64,000 bases of DNA, from positions 22,745,964 to 22,809,963 of the forward strand of contig OX638370.1 of the NCBI GenBank assembly GCA_951812925.1, read 5' to 3'. Of the stretch, positions 34,165-46,189 are shown in pieces (position 1 is the first letter of the stretch; the number at the start of each line of letters is the position of its first letter). The DNA is from Calliopum simillimum. Lineage: Eukaryota; Arthropoda; Insecta; Diptera; Lauxaniidae. Under the pieces are notes generated by a model that made no database searches, was not told the DNA's origin, and worked only from the letters and a program-made list of their open reading frames with translations. The position numbers were made by a program, and so were the translations under genes.

Positions 34165-34520
34165 AACTAAAATGTCGAGAAAAGTCATGAAACGCGTAGA
34201 GGAGGAAATTTTTTTTTTAAATATTTGGTTCTGACAAAGGGGGGACCCTTGGATGAAAACAAATTTTTTTCAACTAAAATGTCGTAAAAAGTTATGAAAC
34301 GCGTAGAAAACACGAAAATAACTTTTTTTTTAATTTTTGGTTCCGACATCCTAGGGGGACACTTGGGTGAAAAAATTTTTTTTCCACTAAAATGTTGTAA
34401 AAAGTCAGGAAACGCGTAAAAAATACAATAAAAAAAAAAAAACAATTTTTTGGTTCGGGCATCCTAGGGTGTACCCTTGGTTAAAAAAAAAAAATTTTAA
34501 AAACTAATGATGCACCCTTG
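34165..34520 (+). repeat. tandem repeat, unit about 110 bp, 3-4 copies
   Basis: Units begin near 34165, 34272 and 34386 with ACTAAAATGTCGNNAAAAGT, then ATGAAACGCGTAGAAAA, a poly-T stretch, TTTGGTTCCGACATCCTAGG and GGGACCCTTGGGTGAAAA. A truncated fourth unit follows. A diverged inverted unit lies at 9030-9190. Confidence 0.7.
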
Positions 34521-34700
34521 GGTGAGAAAAAAAAAAAACTGAAAAAACTAATGATCAGAAACACGCGCCGTACCCATAAACCTATATAATATAAATTTTC
34601 ATGGTGATCGGTCCAGCCGTTTGGAAGTTTATACAGAACATACAGACGTACAAAAATTAATTTTTATACCCTGTAGGACCGGCGGAGACAATTGCCTCAA
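34521..34700. repeat. degenerate transposon-like tail
   Basis: ATGGTGATCGGTCCAGCCGT and AGACGTACAAAAATTAATTT are typical of degraded DNA-transposon or retroelement non-coding ends in flies. Class not assigned. Confidence 0.4.
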
Positions 34701-35165
34701 TAGTCCATCTTTGGTCTAGTTATTTTGTAAGTAGACCAAAACGGACTACACCTCAAATTAGAATAAATTCACTTAAATTACCAATTGTTCCAAAAATGCT
34801 CCAAATATAATGCAAAGTCAGTCATTTGTATCAAAAATGGTCCGAATGCAATGCATACTACGTCATTAGTATCAAAAGTGGTCCAATTTTGTACCGGTTG
34901 TGAAAGTAAAATTACAACTTTACTAACGACGTACTACTTATTTGGCAGTACGTCGACTGTGGATAAGAGCAAACGATAGTGTATCGGTCTAATGACTTGC
35001 GCTGCGTGGAGAGGCCCAGGTTTAAATGCTCCACTTGGTAGTTTTCAATGCCAATTTTCAAATTTCTATAAATTTGTGCACAATTTGTCTGCAGAGCCTT
35101 TGGAGAGGAAAATGAAACAACATAGACGAGGTATAAGAAAATAAAAAAAATTTCATTCACACCGA
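34701..35165. other. unannotated DNA
   Basis: TATCAAAAATGGTCCGAATG-type phrases recur weakly (34800-34890). No gene or element identified. Confidence 0.3.
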
Positions 35166-35620
35166 GAAATGCGATTGGATTCCAATGAAACTAAATAGGA
35201 TCCATAGAATATAAAACAGTGTTTGTAGTTTCTTTTTCTTAATGCCAAATGTCTTATCCTTGAAAATAATTAGCTTTCATACTAAGAACCTAATATGGTG
35301 GCTTGGTCAACAGGCCACGGACCACTAGAATATGAATGGATTCCGATGAAACCAAATAAGAGCTATAAAAAAACAGTGTTTGAAAGAATATATCAGTTTG
35401 GTGTAGTTTGTTTTTCTTAAAGCCATAATTTTATCCTGAAGAACCAAATTTCATATTAAGAACCAAATATGGCCCCTTAATCACCTGGCCATGGAGCACC
35501 GAAACATGAGTGAATTCCACTAAAACTAAATGGGATCTGTAGAACATGAATTAGTTTTTGAAACGATGTATCAGTTTAGTATAAGTTCTTTTTTCTAATC
35601 TCGGATCTAGTATCAATAAT
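35166..35620 (+). repeat. tandem repeat, unit about 165-175 bp, 2.5 copies
   Basis: Units start near 35173, 35335 and 35508 with GATTGGATTCCAATGAAACT or close variants. They share AACAGTGTTTG, TGTAGTTTNTTTTTCTTAA, AAGAACCNAATATGG and GGCCANGGANCAC. Confidence 0.7.
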
Positions 35621-36779
35621 ACTTTACAAAAAACAGTTTTGCTCCGAATTTAGTATATGTATTGCCCTAAGGGGTAGAAATCTACTCAAACCATAACTCG
35701 AAAACCATTTGAGATATCCATACATTCCAACGGCTATTTCTTGATTAGGCCAAAATTTGCCTGTGCTCTAAAACTTACAAAAAAATTTCGATGGGATCGG
35801 GTACCGGGCCGATATGCGCCTTCATAGTGGAAAATGCAAAAAAGGATTTCTCTTCACCGATTGATGTCAGATTACGATATATTTGTATTGATTGATATTT
35901 CTGTGAATTTGTGTATAAGCAAGCATTTCCCACTTTTCGTGTACGATTATTTCTAATGAAGTTGCCATATCTACAGTTGGTTACATTTAGTTATGGTTAC
36001 ACCTTTCGTTAATGTAATGTACGCCTTTATTTCATTTGCCCAACATACAACTAAATGCTTTTGTCCTTGCTTTTCATTCAAATGCAATCTCATTAATGTC
36101 TCCCTTACATTTCTGATAATTCACGGTGCTTATTTCAAACACCCTCCCCCCTTGTTACTTACTTTTATTGTTAAATTTTTGGCTTTCTAAAAAGCAGCTT
36201 TTAATTTATTGCCATGACGTTCTTCAATCTCCATCTGCAGTCGCTTTCATATTAAAGGATTTGAGTGATGTATGCAGTGTCCTTGACTAAACGACAAACA
36301 ATAAAAGAACATACATATACGATGAGAGAAACAAACAAATACACACATACACACGCATGTTTACACCTACACGTGCCGCACACTCTCACTCATGCACTCA
36401 ATTTGTCAACACGTTTGGTTTGTATGTATTTATGTAGATTGGTTTTTATGGGCGGATGTGGGGGCGCATTGTATTCAAAAGAATCGATTACAGTTCTGTG
36501 AAAAGAAAAATAAATAGGAAGGTAAATAAACGTACTTACTCGTATATGTATTCATTTGAATAAAGAGCAAATGATAATATGGGATGAATAGAGGCTTTTT
36601 AATTTGAAATCTGTTTAAATGATACATTTGGATTCGCGAATTCATCAATTTGTTATTGAGTTGACATTGAGTTTCAAAAAGAAGGTCATTGTAATGGATT
36701 TAGGATTTAATTGCATTAAGGTTTTCACTCTTTCCGTGCTTAGCTGTGGCAATACCTCCAATTTAAAAATTTTCTATAT
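35621..36779. other. unannotated DNA with short CA-rich stretches
   Basis: ACACATACACACGCATG-type simple sequence near 36335-36400. Nothing coding recognised. Confidence 0.35.
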
Positions 36780-36935
36780 AGGGCGAGGAAAAGCCAATTG
36801 TATCTTTATGCACTACAATAAGACTAGGAAAAGGCAATTGACTCCTCATGCATTATGTTGAGCCCATTAAAAAGCCAATTGTCATTTATGAATTTCAATG
36901 AGACCAGGAATTGTCTCGTTATGCTATACTTGGAA
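36780..36935 (+). repeat. short tandem repeat, unit about 45-50 bp
   Basis: Three units with AAAAGCCAATTGTNNCNTTA, TGCATTNNNNTGAGACCAGG and related text. A further copy (CTCCTTATGCATTTCGATGA, then AAAAGTTCAATTGCCTC) is at 39320-39362, on the other side of a foldback element, implying a single repeat region was split. Confidence 0.55.
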
Positions 36936-37425
36936 ACCCAAAAATGATCTATTTTCTCTGTAGCTCAAAACAGATGCAATGGATTGGTCTGGTCCAACCT
37001 TTCTAACCTTGTGTTGTGCACGGTCGGTTTTAAGGCGCGTCAAAGTTGTGGACTGAATTGTCTTAATGGAGGCGAAAGTTGGTGATGCATGGGATGATGG
37101 TGGGCCGGCCCCGACCTACCATCACCCAGTTATTTGCAGGGTAGTGGGAGATCTGATCAGACAATACGGATGTCCCACCACCAGAAATCGCTGGAAGATG
37201 TTGCTTACTCGATGAATCCAAAGGCGCAATCTTGTCTGTATTGTATAGAAGATTAATTAGTGATATTCTTTGGTTAATATGAGGTTAACGGGAGAGTGAC
37301 AAAACGAAACTAGAGAGGTTGTTGACTAGACATTATCCCATGACTGGCCTCAAGCAGTCTGCTTCCTCACAGCGGCAATCCCTGGTAATGCTGGTTGTTA
37401 ATAGCACAGTTGACCATAGTGCCGC
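36936..37425. repeat. less AT-rich segment left of the foldback, probably element-derived
   Basis: Contains GGTGGGCCGGCCCCGACCTA and a near-palindromic GACCATAGTGCCGCCGCACT at the junction with the foldback. No protein match recognised. Confidence 0.35.
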
Positions 37426-38599
37426 CGCACTATGGTTTTTTTGGACTAAAAAGTGCACACAAAAGTAATTCACTACAAGGACCCTTTTTTTAAAAAAAAA
37501 TCAAATGCAAAATTAAAGGCTATACATTGAGCTATCTGAAAAAATGCCCGCTTTTTCTAGCATTTGATCTACAAATTAGGGACAGAGGTCGAAATCTCAT
37601 AAATTTTGAAAAAAACAGTTTTTCTGTTTAAAAATGTTAGTCGCATTAAACGCAGGAGTTATATATGAATAAATTTATATGCATTCAATCAAATCAATTA
37701 AGATGAAATCAACTCAAAGTGAAAATGGGCGGTGCCACGCCCCATAAACAAATTCGTCATATACGTCATATCTCCGAAACTATTGGACGCAGATAGATAA
37801 GATTCAGTATATTTATAACAGGCACAGAGAGAAATAATATCCACTAAAAAAGTGGGCGGTGCCACGCCCTGCAAATATAAAATTTATCATATCCCCCAAA
37901 CTATCTGAGCTACAGCAATGAATTTCGGAATATATATAAAAATTAGTAAGTCAAATAATATTTGCTGAAAAAAAGGGCGGTGACACACCCAACAATGAAC
38001 ATATCCTTATTAATTGCCACTCTGTTCTACAGGAAACAAGTTCCTTCATGTAGCTCTGCCTATGGGCGTGGCTCCACATATTTTTTCAGCAGACATTATT
38101 TGTCTGGATGACTCTTGTATATAAACCGACATGGGTCAAATAGTTTCGAAGATATGGTGTTTTTTATATTTTTGGGGCCCACTTTTCTAAAGTAAATTAT
38201 TTCTCTCTGTGCCTTTTACAAACATACCGAGTCTTATCTATCTGCGTCTAATAGTTTCGGAGATATCAGGAATTTGTTTTTGGGGCGTGGCACCGCCCAT
38301 TTTTATAATCAATTAATTTTTTCTTGCTTTATTTCACTGAATGCATATAAATTTATTCATATATCACTCCTGCGTTTAATGCGATTAACATTTTTAAACA
38401 GAAAAACCGTTTTTTTCAAAATTTATGAGATTTCGACCTCTGTCCCTAATTTGTGGATCAAATGCTAGAAAAAACGGGCATTTTTTCAGATAGCTCAATG
38501 TATAACCTTTAATTTTGCATTTGCTTTTTTTTAAAAAAAATGGTCCTTGTAGTGAATTATTTTTGTGTGCACTTTTTAGTCCAAAAAAACCATAGTGCG
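37426..38599. mobile_element. 1.17-kb foldback element
   Basis: Outer tips CGCACTATGGTTTTTTTGGA on both strands. Arms of about 550 bp (37426 to about 37985 and about 38065 to 38599) match closely, for example AGGGACAGAGGTCGAAATCT against AGATTTCGACCTCTGTCCCT. Inside the left arm GGGCGGTGCCACGCCC recurs at about 37727, 37857 and 37977 in a roughly 125-bp tandem. Spacer about 80 bp. No transposase. Target duplication unclear. Confidence 0.8.
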
Positions 38600-39480
38600 C
38601 CGTCAGCTACCTGCCAAAAAAGAAAGGCGGAAAGGCGTGACTTTTGGGGAGATGGGGGTTTTTCCCATTTATCCCAATTGTCACGTTACGCATATGACAA
38701 GATAGGGTTTTTCCTCAGAAATCCGCACTTGGTAGCGTGCTCCCACGATCCATAGTAAGTCGAGTCATACATGGTAAAGTGGCCCTAGCAACCTTGGGTA
38801 GGACTGCCTCTCCTAAGAAAGTCTTGAGCTTTCTTGAATTGATGGATGCACTAAGAAACGTGTTCTCACAATCCATGATAAATCGACATATGTGGTTAGT
38901 CCCAGGCGGATTAGAGTCATGCTAACAGTAGCATATTCTACATAATCTGACCAGAGATTAGTCTGGTACTACAGGAGTCAGCAGCCCTTTGATGTATCTG
39001 GTTTGCTGGATATTCTAAAGTGACTATTGGCCTTTTAGGGAGTTTTGTTCACGGACCTTAATCGCAACAAGAGTTTGAAAGCTTGATGTGAAGTTGCATT
39101 CTCAATTGGGTGCCATGATCCAATGAATGGCAGAGGTTTTGATTGTCCTCATTTCCCTACCATTGGAAGAAATTATGTCTGATCGCATGGTTCTGAAAAT
39201 GAAAACCAACTATCGGCATAATACTGATGGAAGATTGCGCCGTCCGTAGTGTGTGAAGAACACCGTGAGACTAAGCCATCATGGTATGTGCTCACGTTAA
39301 GCACAAGAGACTTCTGTCTCCTTATGCATTTCGATGAGATCAGAAAAAGTTCAATTGCCTCAGTGACACAATCAAAATATAATTGGATCACATTTGGTAC
39401 TAATGACAGAATAACCCTAACATTTGGAGCATTTTTGCTACAATTGATAATTTTAGCGAATTTATTTTAGCTCTAGGTGT
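38600..39480. repeat. segment right of the foldback, probably the same host repeat
   Basis: Similar composition to 36936-37425 and ends with a unit of the 50-bp repeat. Short frames (38540-38755, 38737-38925, 39249-39470) show no domain. Confidence 0.35.
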
Positions 39481-40749
39481 AGTTCACTTTTTAGTACTTA
39501 CAAAACAATTAGACCAAAGCAAGGACTACTAAGACAATTGAATGCGCCAATCCTACAGTGTTATAAATCAAACACATGCCAAAATACTTAAGTATTATAT
39601 CAAATTTAAGGTATATATGATGATAGCGCCTTTTGATTACAATTTTTGCCAAGTAATATTCATACTAACTGCATTTTGAAACCTGAAATATCTTTGAAAT
39701 ACCTTTTAAATGAGCTACATACAAATGTATTGTGTTAAGCAGTACATACTACTCAGTCTACAAAAACAACCAAAGTGAAATTTAGTAGCAAATCTTCTCT
39801 AAGTTCTGGTTAACAAAAACTGTTTAACATGCAATTTGTAAGCCAAAAGGTCATGTCATCATTTTAACCCATGTTCATGAATTTATTTATGCCCTGCGTC
39901 AAGGAAGTAAGACAGAAATAGATAGAAAGAAAGAGTGAAAGGGCATGTGCAAAAAGCAGGACAATGTCGGGTAACAAAAATTAATTGAAGGATTTCATTT
40001 AGCTGGTAAATTTTTTTCATCGTTTTTTTTTTCGTTTTAGCTAACAAACTAAGGAGCCTCTGCAAATAAAGAAAATGGAATGAAGTTGTTTAGGGACGCG
40101 TTCTATGCTGGTTAATGTTGCTGTTGCTGTTGTTGTTGTTTTGTTCTAGCAGCATAGTTTGTATTAAAGCTAAATGCGGCATAATCCACTTCAGCAGACA
40201 TACACATACATTTACACAAAAGGCACACACATACAACTAAATAAACAAATATTTATGTTTGTTTTACTACAGAAGGACTTTGCAAAAAGTATTGTTGCAT
40301 GGTGTTAAAATCATTTTCATTTCTTATTGTTGTTGTAACAACAACCATAAACTCTAATCTAGTGGAGCAAGTACAAAGTGTAGGTCCACTGTTTTTCGGT
40401 TTCGGTTTCGGTTTGCTAGAAGTTGGGGGAAATGATTAAGCAGCGTTAGCAAGTCACACTTGAGAAAAGTTTTTTCTTTATAAATTTTGAATTTTTGAAT
40501 GAAGCTTGAAATTTGAACCAAAAGAAAGGTTCTTCTGACTGGAGTCTGTGCGGAGCTGAAATCTCTTTTGTGGAAACAATAGGCAAGCTTTGGCGCAAAG
40601 GGGACATGTTTTGACTGTAAATGTTCAGAAGTTGTTTAATTTTGGTATTTTTCCCTGGACAATATGGTATGGTTAATGTACACGCCTTTCTCCTACAGAG
40701 ATTGAAAGTTCTTTTTTTTAACTAAATTACTTTCACCCTAAAGGTATGC
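39481..40749. other. unannotated intron-like DNA
   Basis: Simple-sequence runs such as TGTTGCTGTTGCTGTTGTTG (40120) and three GGTTTC units (40398-40415). No coding region seen. Confidence 0.4.
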
Positions 40750-41664
40750 AACACGATATTTCAAATACAAGTACGAAAATTGCAAGCTCGCATTGAAAAT
40801 CAGACGACCTTTTTCAGAAAATTGATTAGTTTTTCAATCGGCGCAAGTATTCCAAAAATTTTTTGACTCAAATTGAAAGAGTAGATTCTCTCCTCAAACA
40901 TATGAGCCTTACAACAACTTGGTCCATTATTTTATTGAAAAATTGTGTTTAGCGACGAAGCTCATTATTGGTTGAAAGGCTACGTTAACAAGCAAAATTG
41001 GCATATTTAGGCTGATGAACAACCAGAAGCAAACCAAGAGCTTTCAATGTATCCTGATAAATGAATTGTTTGGTGTGGCTTATGAGCAAGAGGCATCATT
41101 GGACCGTATTTCTTCAAAAATGCGGATCGAGCCCGTGTTACGGTCAATGGTGCTCGCTACAGAGCAATGAATTGTTGTTGCCAAAACTTCAGGATATTAG
41201 TGTAGCCGACCTCTGGTTTCAACAGGATAGCGCAACATGCCATACAGCTGGAGAAACAATCGCTTTATTGAGGGAAATGTTCTATGAAAACATCATCTCA
41301 AGAAATGCTCCTGTTAATTGGCCACCAAGATCATGTGATTTGACACCATTGGGTTACTTTTTTTGGGGATATATTAAATCGCTTGTTTATGTCGACAAAC
41401 CGGAAGCTATTGACGCTTTGTAAACCAACATAACTCATGTTATTCAAGAAATACCGGCCGATATGCTCAAAAGAGTTGTAGAAAATTGGACCCACAGATT
41501 GAACCGTTTAAGAGCTAGTCGTAGGCAACATTTGAACAAAATAATTTTTAAACATTGAGTTGTAGGAAACGAACTATAATTTTAAATAAAGATTTGCATC
41601 AATTCATTGATTTCAATGTATTTTATTTAGAAAACAAAATAAAAAACTCTTGTAGGATCACCCT
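40750..41664 (+). pseudogene. rosa-like (DD41D) mariner transposase relic
   Basis: Degenerate mariner-superfamily transposase. The first acidic motif, FSDEAHYW, is encoded near 40948-40971 (Asp at 40954). YVNKQNW and IIGPYFF follow in the same frame but with three stop codons. A frameshift near 41165 leads to the open stretch with ELLLPKLQD, WFQQDSATCHTAG (second Asp 41226) and SCDLTPLGYFFWG. Forty-one residues separate the second Asp from the third catalytic position, the DD41D spacing reported for rosa elements of tephritid flies. That position is Gly here (41352-41354), so catalysis would fail even without the stops. Another stop lies at 41421. The C-terminal region ends at 41558. The right end reads GTAGGATCACCCT followed by TA. 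No left terminal repeat was found, so it is 5'-degraded. Confidence 0.82.
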
Positions 41665-42935
41665 TAATTTATGTAATCCAGAAAATATTTCTCTAAATTA
41701 ATAACAAAACTTTGTTTTAGCTAATTTTTCGAAGAAAAGTATAACGGGACCTACTTAGTGAAACATTTCTTTAAAGGACTGCATCTTAAGATTTTTGAGT
41801 TTACCGGCTTTTTAAAGACAAAATACCGTTGAGCGACCTTTCAGTGCAGTTTTTCTATAAAAAATTCTTGTTATGGTACGGAATTTCTTCAGTTTTCCTA
41901 TATCCCAAACACGTTACATAGATTCCAAGAATTTTTCTAAGTGTACCTACTAATAATAAAGTACTACAACAAAAATAATACCAGCAACATCCAACAAACA
42001 AATTGCAAAATTAAGCAAAACAACAACATAAAGAAGAAGAAGAAGGCCGCAAGCAGCAACAGCTAAACCCTTAATGCAAAGATATATAAACGAATCCTGG
42101 CAAATTATTTTTTTTTTCACTTCCTTTAAGGAAGCGAAGTAAAGAAAATGCCAAATATTTAATGTTCACTTAGCGCTTCAACGAAAATGAACACAAAACA
42201 GACATAAAAAAAAAACAGCAAAAGCGGAAAAAAATCTTTCAAATAAAAAATCTGGGCCAAAAAGAGTGCCGTCGAAATAAAAAAAAAAGAAGTAGCAAAA
42301 TATTCAATTTGCAATAACGGCTAAAATAATGGCCAAAAATTATGGCTAAGCGCCGCGCGAAATACACAGTAGATAAGACAGAAATGCGCTAAATTTGTCT
42401 GGAGTGCTTCAAAAAGGATTATTGCGATAAATTTTAAGAAGGATACAAGAGTAGGAGTGCTGCTTGCCGCCGTCTTAAGCCTACGTACTTTGCTTTATTT
42501 TGCCCGATGAGATTTGTTAGATGGCTGTACTTTATTTTTGTTTTCTGCCTTAAAAAAGGAAAAAAAGTAAAGTACTTGAGAAATTTTAAATATTTGCAAA
42601 TTAAGCAATATTTGAAAATTCTCTCCTGCACAACGCTCAATTTTATAACAATTTAAAGTTTTAATTTGGAGGCATGAAAAAATACTTTAGTTTTTGATGA
42701 AAAAAATACGAAAAAGCAATGTTTCATATCATATGCTTCGATCTCAAAAACCTTTGCATAATGACTATAGAGCTTTCTTTCCTTAATAATAAACATGATG
42801 TTATTCTAAGTGTAGCCTCAAATAGCAAATTCAAGTTGTTTTTATGTGAAAATTTCTACCACTTCAACAGTATTTCAACGTGCTCAAGCTAAAGAATGAC
42901 GAGATTTTTTTCGAAGAACTTTAAACAGCCCCGAT
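41665..42935. other. unannotated intron-like DNA
   Basis: Runs of CAACAACA, GAAGAAGAAG (42024-42044) and A-rich tracts. No gene signal. Confidence 0.4.
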
Positions 42936-42939
42936 CGAT

Positions 42940-44225
42940 TGTGATGGAAGCATTGAAACATCATTGAGTGCCATTAAGGCTGCTTTATTAAACTCCAGTG
43001 AAAAAATACTTGGGTTCTGACCTTCGAATAGAAACACTGGATGAGTGAGGAAACGTGGTGCCTTGTTGAAAAAAGAAGAAGCGGGAAAAAACTGAGAGAT
43101 GACGCTAAAACTAGAGTGCAAAAGAACGACGTCGAAAAGGTCTTTAACTCTCTCAATAAAGAAGTCAGGCGTTCGTGCAGACTAGACAAAAGAAGAATGT
43201 ATAACGACCTCGTGAGCAAATCCAAAAGCGCTGTTAATGCTTAAAACCTCAGGCAGCTTTACAATAGCACCCGCAGACAGTCTGGCAGAAACCACCAACA
43301 GAATCGCCCTTTCAAAGGTAAAAACAAAAATCTCTTAACATCCGCGGACTACCAGCTAAGGAGATGGAAAGAGTATTTTTGTGACATACTGAGTCCCACA
43401 TCTACCACATTCCCGCAACCAGAATCACCAAGTCAGATATATAAAGCAAGATTGAAGACCTTGTCTTGGAATCGCAGAAGGCCAGCCTAAAAATCAACGT
43501 TTCCAAGACTAAAAGCATGAAGTTAAACGCAAACAGGGATGGCATCACGTTTAGAGCTGGCAGTGATGACATTGAAAACGTCGATAGCTTCACGTATTTA
43601 GGGAGCATTATTTCCATTGATGGTGGAGCAAAAGAGGATATCAACTCAAGAATAGAAAAGCAAAAGGCGCGTTTGCTCAACTGAACAAAATATGGTCTTC
43701 ATCCGTTATATCCACTAAAACGAAAGTACGCATTTTTGATTCGAATGTGAAATCGGTTTTAATATATGGGTGCGAAACATGGCTTGTTACTGAACAACTA
43801 ACACACAAGCTGCAAGTATTTGTTAACAAGTGATTAAGGCGTATACTAAAGATTTAGTGGCCTTGCACTATATCAAATGCCAAGCTACATCAAAAATGCA
43901 ATCAGATGGCTATAGCAAACGAGGTCAAGCTGCACAAGTGGAGTGGATTGGTCACACTCTCCGAAAACCACACAGCGAAGTTTGTCGATAGGCTCTTGAG
44001 TGGAATCCACAAAGCAGTAGAGGACGTGGTAGACCCAAAACCAACTGGAAAAGGTCGCTGGAAAAGGAAATCAAAGAATCGGAAAAGTTGTACCAAGAGA
44101 ACAAAGTCATCGCAAGAGATCACAACAAATGGAGACGTTTCATATTGGACCTATGCTCCTCCTTGCAGTTTAGGGAGAATACATGCAAAGCATAAAAAAT
44201 ATCATTCGTTAAGGTCTCAATAGCA
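42940..44225 (+). pseudogene. RTE-like non-LTR retrotransposon relic, internally deleted
   Basis: Two separated parts of a non-LTR retrotransposon ORF2. Left part (42940-43420): the linker after the endonuclease, with WMSEETWCLVEKRR and SLNKEVRRSCRLDKRRMYND, then RRWKEYFCDILSP. Right part (43455-44215): SLKINVSKTKSMKLNANRDG, FTYLGSIISIDGG (RT thumb region), YGCETW near 43767, LRRIL, then in another frame WIGHTLRKP (43944) and RGRGRPK. This order and wording fit RTE-type elements. The reverse-transcriptase palm with its YxDD motif is missing between them, and several stops and frameshifts are present, so it is dead. No 3' tail or target duplication was identified. Confidence 0.75.
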
Positions 44226-44540
44226 GATTTCATAGAGAGAGATAATATTGGCTACAATTTTGATAAAAATTTCAAAAAATTGCATTACAATTATTGAATC
44301 TATTTACTCGTATGTTTTTACTTATCTTACGCTCGACAAAAATTTGTCCTCCTTTTTTAACTATGTTAGAAATAGAGTACGACTTTGAATTATACACCAT
44401 TAGAAAGGTATTTGTGTGTGGATGTGCACAGAGTTAAAATTATTTTAAAATGTTGCCCTAAAGCCTGCCAATATTCAATACAAATTTTTTAATATTAACA
44501 ACAAAATACGCGTCCACGTTTTACGTTTCACATTTGTCAT
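44226..44540. other. unannotated AT-rich DNA
   Basis: No feature recognised. Confidence 0.3.
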
Positions 44541-44668
44541 TGTACCAGGGATGGTAAATGAGTTTTTTTTTTGTACCAAATTGCAAAATAGTACTAAGTG
44601 TTCAAAAATACCAAAATTATTTAATACATTTGTTGTTAAATTTTAACCATTGCTCGATTCTACTAAAT
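44541..44668 (+). repeat. dispersed repeat fragment (paralog of 4449-4590)
   Basis: Starts TGTACCAGGGATGGTAAATG. Shares the CCAAAATTATTTAATACATT and CGATTCTACTAAAT blocks with the 4.4-kb copy. Class unknown. Confidence 0.6.
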
Positions 44669-44999
44669 ATTAAAGCTTCATTTGTTTCCCTTCAGATAAT
44701 ATTGTTACATCTTTGCATTTACTAATTTATACCTTACAAACATATCAAATTTGCTTGCAAAAACTAGGTCATTCTCTGAAATTAAATGTTAACTTAAGTG
44801 AAATATTAAGTTGCAATAATCACTCCCATGCGTGGTTTTATGAAAATTGCATACAAAAACATAATCAATTTTCTTCTATATACACATAAATATCATTGTG
44901 ACAATTAAATATGATGATAAATTAAGGAATTTATCCTTCTTCTTGAAAGCTGTCAATGTTTTTGCTATTTAATTCTTAAGTATACAGAAATCTATTTCA
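44669..44999. other. unannotated AT-rich DNA
   Basis: No feature recognised. Confidence 0.3.
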
Positions 45000-45007
45000 G
45001 ATATGCC

Positions 45008-45461
45008 CAGTGTTGCCAGGTAGGTTCTCCTATTTTCCCCCCAGATTGCACGAGATTTTCCCTGAATTTTAGTTTTTTGACGAAATTTCCCCTAAATGGA
45101 AAATCTTACATTTTGCAACCAAAAAAAAAAAACAGAGTTCCAAATTTCAAAGTGAAATTAATATTTTTCATAACGAAATTTCCCCCAAATTCTGGACTTT
45201 TGACTAAATTTCCCTTAAATATGGAACATTTCATTGCTGTTTCAATATATTTTATAAATATAGATAATTTTGTTAACATGTTTTATAATGTAATTTTATA
45301 TATTTTAAAATAAGGTTTTCTTAACATTTACATAAAAGTATCCCCTAGATTTCCCCTAGACCTTTTTAAAATCCCCTGAACAAATCTACTAAATAATGTA
45401 TCCCCTGGACCTTTTAAAATCCCCTAAATCTAGGGGAAAATCCCCTAAACTGGCAACACTG
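45008..45461. mobile_element. hAT-type MITE with 8-bp target duplication
   Basis: 454 bp with terminal inverted repeats CAGTGTTGCCAG (45008-45019 and 45450-45461). It is flanked on both sides by GATATGCC (45000-45007 and 45462-45469). An 8-bp duplication and CAGTG-type ends are hallmarks of the hAT superfamily. The interior repeats TTTCCCC(T)AAAT and TCCCCTAGA phrases. No transposase. Confidence 0.88.
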
Positions 45462-45469
45462 GATATGCC

Positions 45470-46189
45470 ACACTAACCTCAGAGTATTTTCTTACTTAAA
45501 ATGATTTTATAATAAATTTGCAACTTTTGCATAAATAATTTAATTCATGATTGATGATGCCAAAAAGTATGCAACGTACATTTTGCTATCAAAACAGAGA
45601 AGCACACGCACACAGAAAAAAATAATTCCCTATACCATAATTTTATTTCAAACAATTTGACATCTGTTTGGTTGGAACACACCTTTTTTGTTGTTGGTTC
45701 AACAGTGTTGTTGTTGTCATTGTTGGCACTGTGGTTCAACTTTCACTCATATTAAAATCACAAACATCAAATTTCCATTTCATTGCAAAAGTTGGTTGAC
45801 GTTGCTAGCCAGAGCCAACAACCAACGACTAACAACCAAAGACCATTCGACCTCTTTACATGACCATGATCTCTTAAAATCCCACAAGCAAAAACAAATA
45901 CACAAGAAGAATATTACAAAAAATAATTTATTATTTGCTCATTCAGCTGTATAGTGGAGGAGGAGATTGGGAGCAAATCGAAACGTGGGTGGTAAAGCAA
46001 AATTCTTCAGGAGTTAAAGTTACCATGCCGAGATTCAGCGACGAACAGCTGCCAGTGAATGTTTGAATGTTGATGATTCTCAAGTGTTTGCGAAATTATA
46101 AATAAATATCTGTTGGCTGTGTTTGGTCTTGAGCTTTGGTGATATTACTTTGCTGTCGGAACAGTGGAATTGTTGGCTTAAAATGGCTG
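45470..46189. other. unannotated intron-like DNA
   Basis: GTTGTTGTCATTGTTGG-type low-complexity around 45700. No coding evidence. Confidence 0.35.

Noticed and set aside
41061..41165. N-terminal part of the 120-codon open frame in the rosa-like relic
   Set aside because: This stretch is out of frame. The family motifs (WCGL, IIGPYFF) are read in a different frame, so only the part after about 41165 is genuine.
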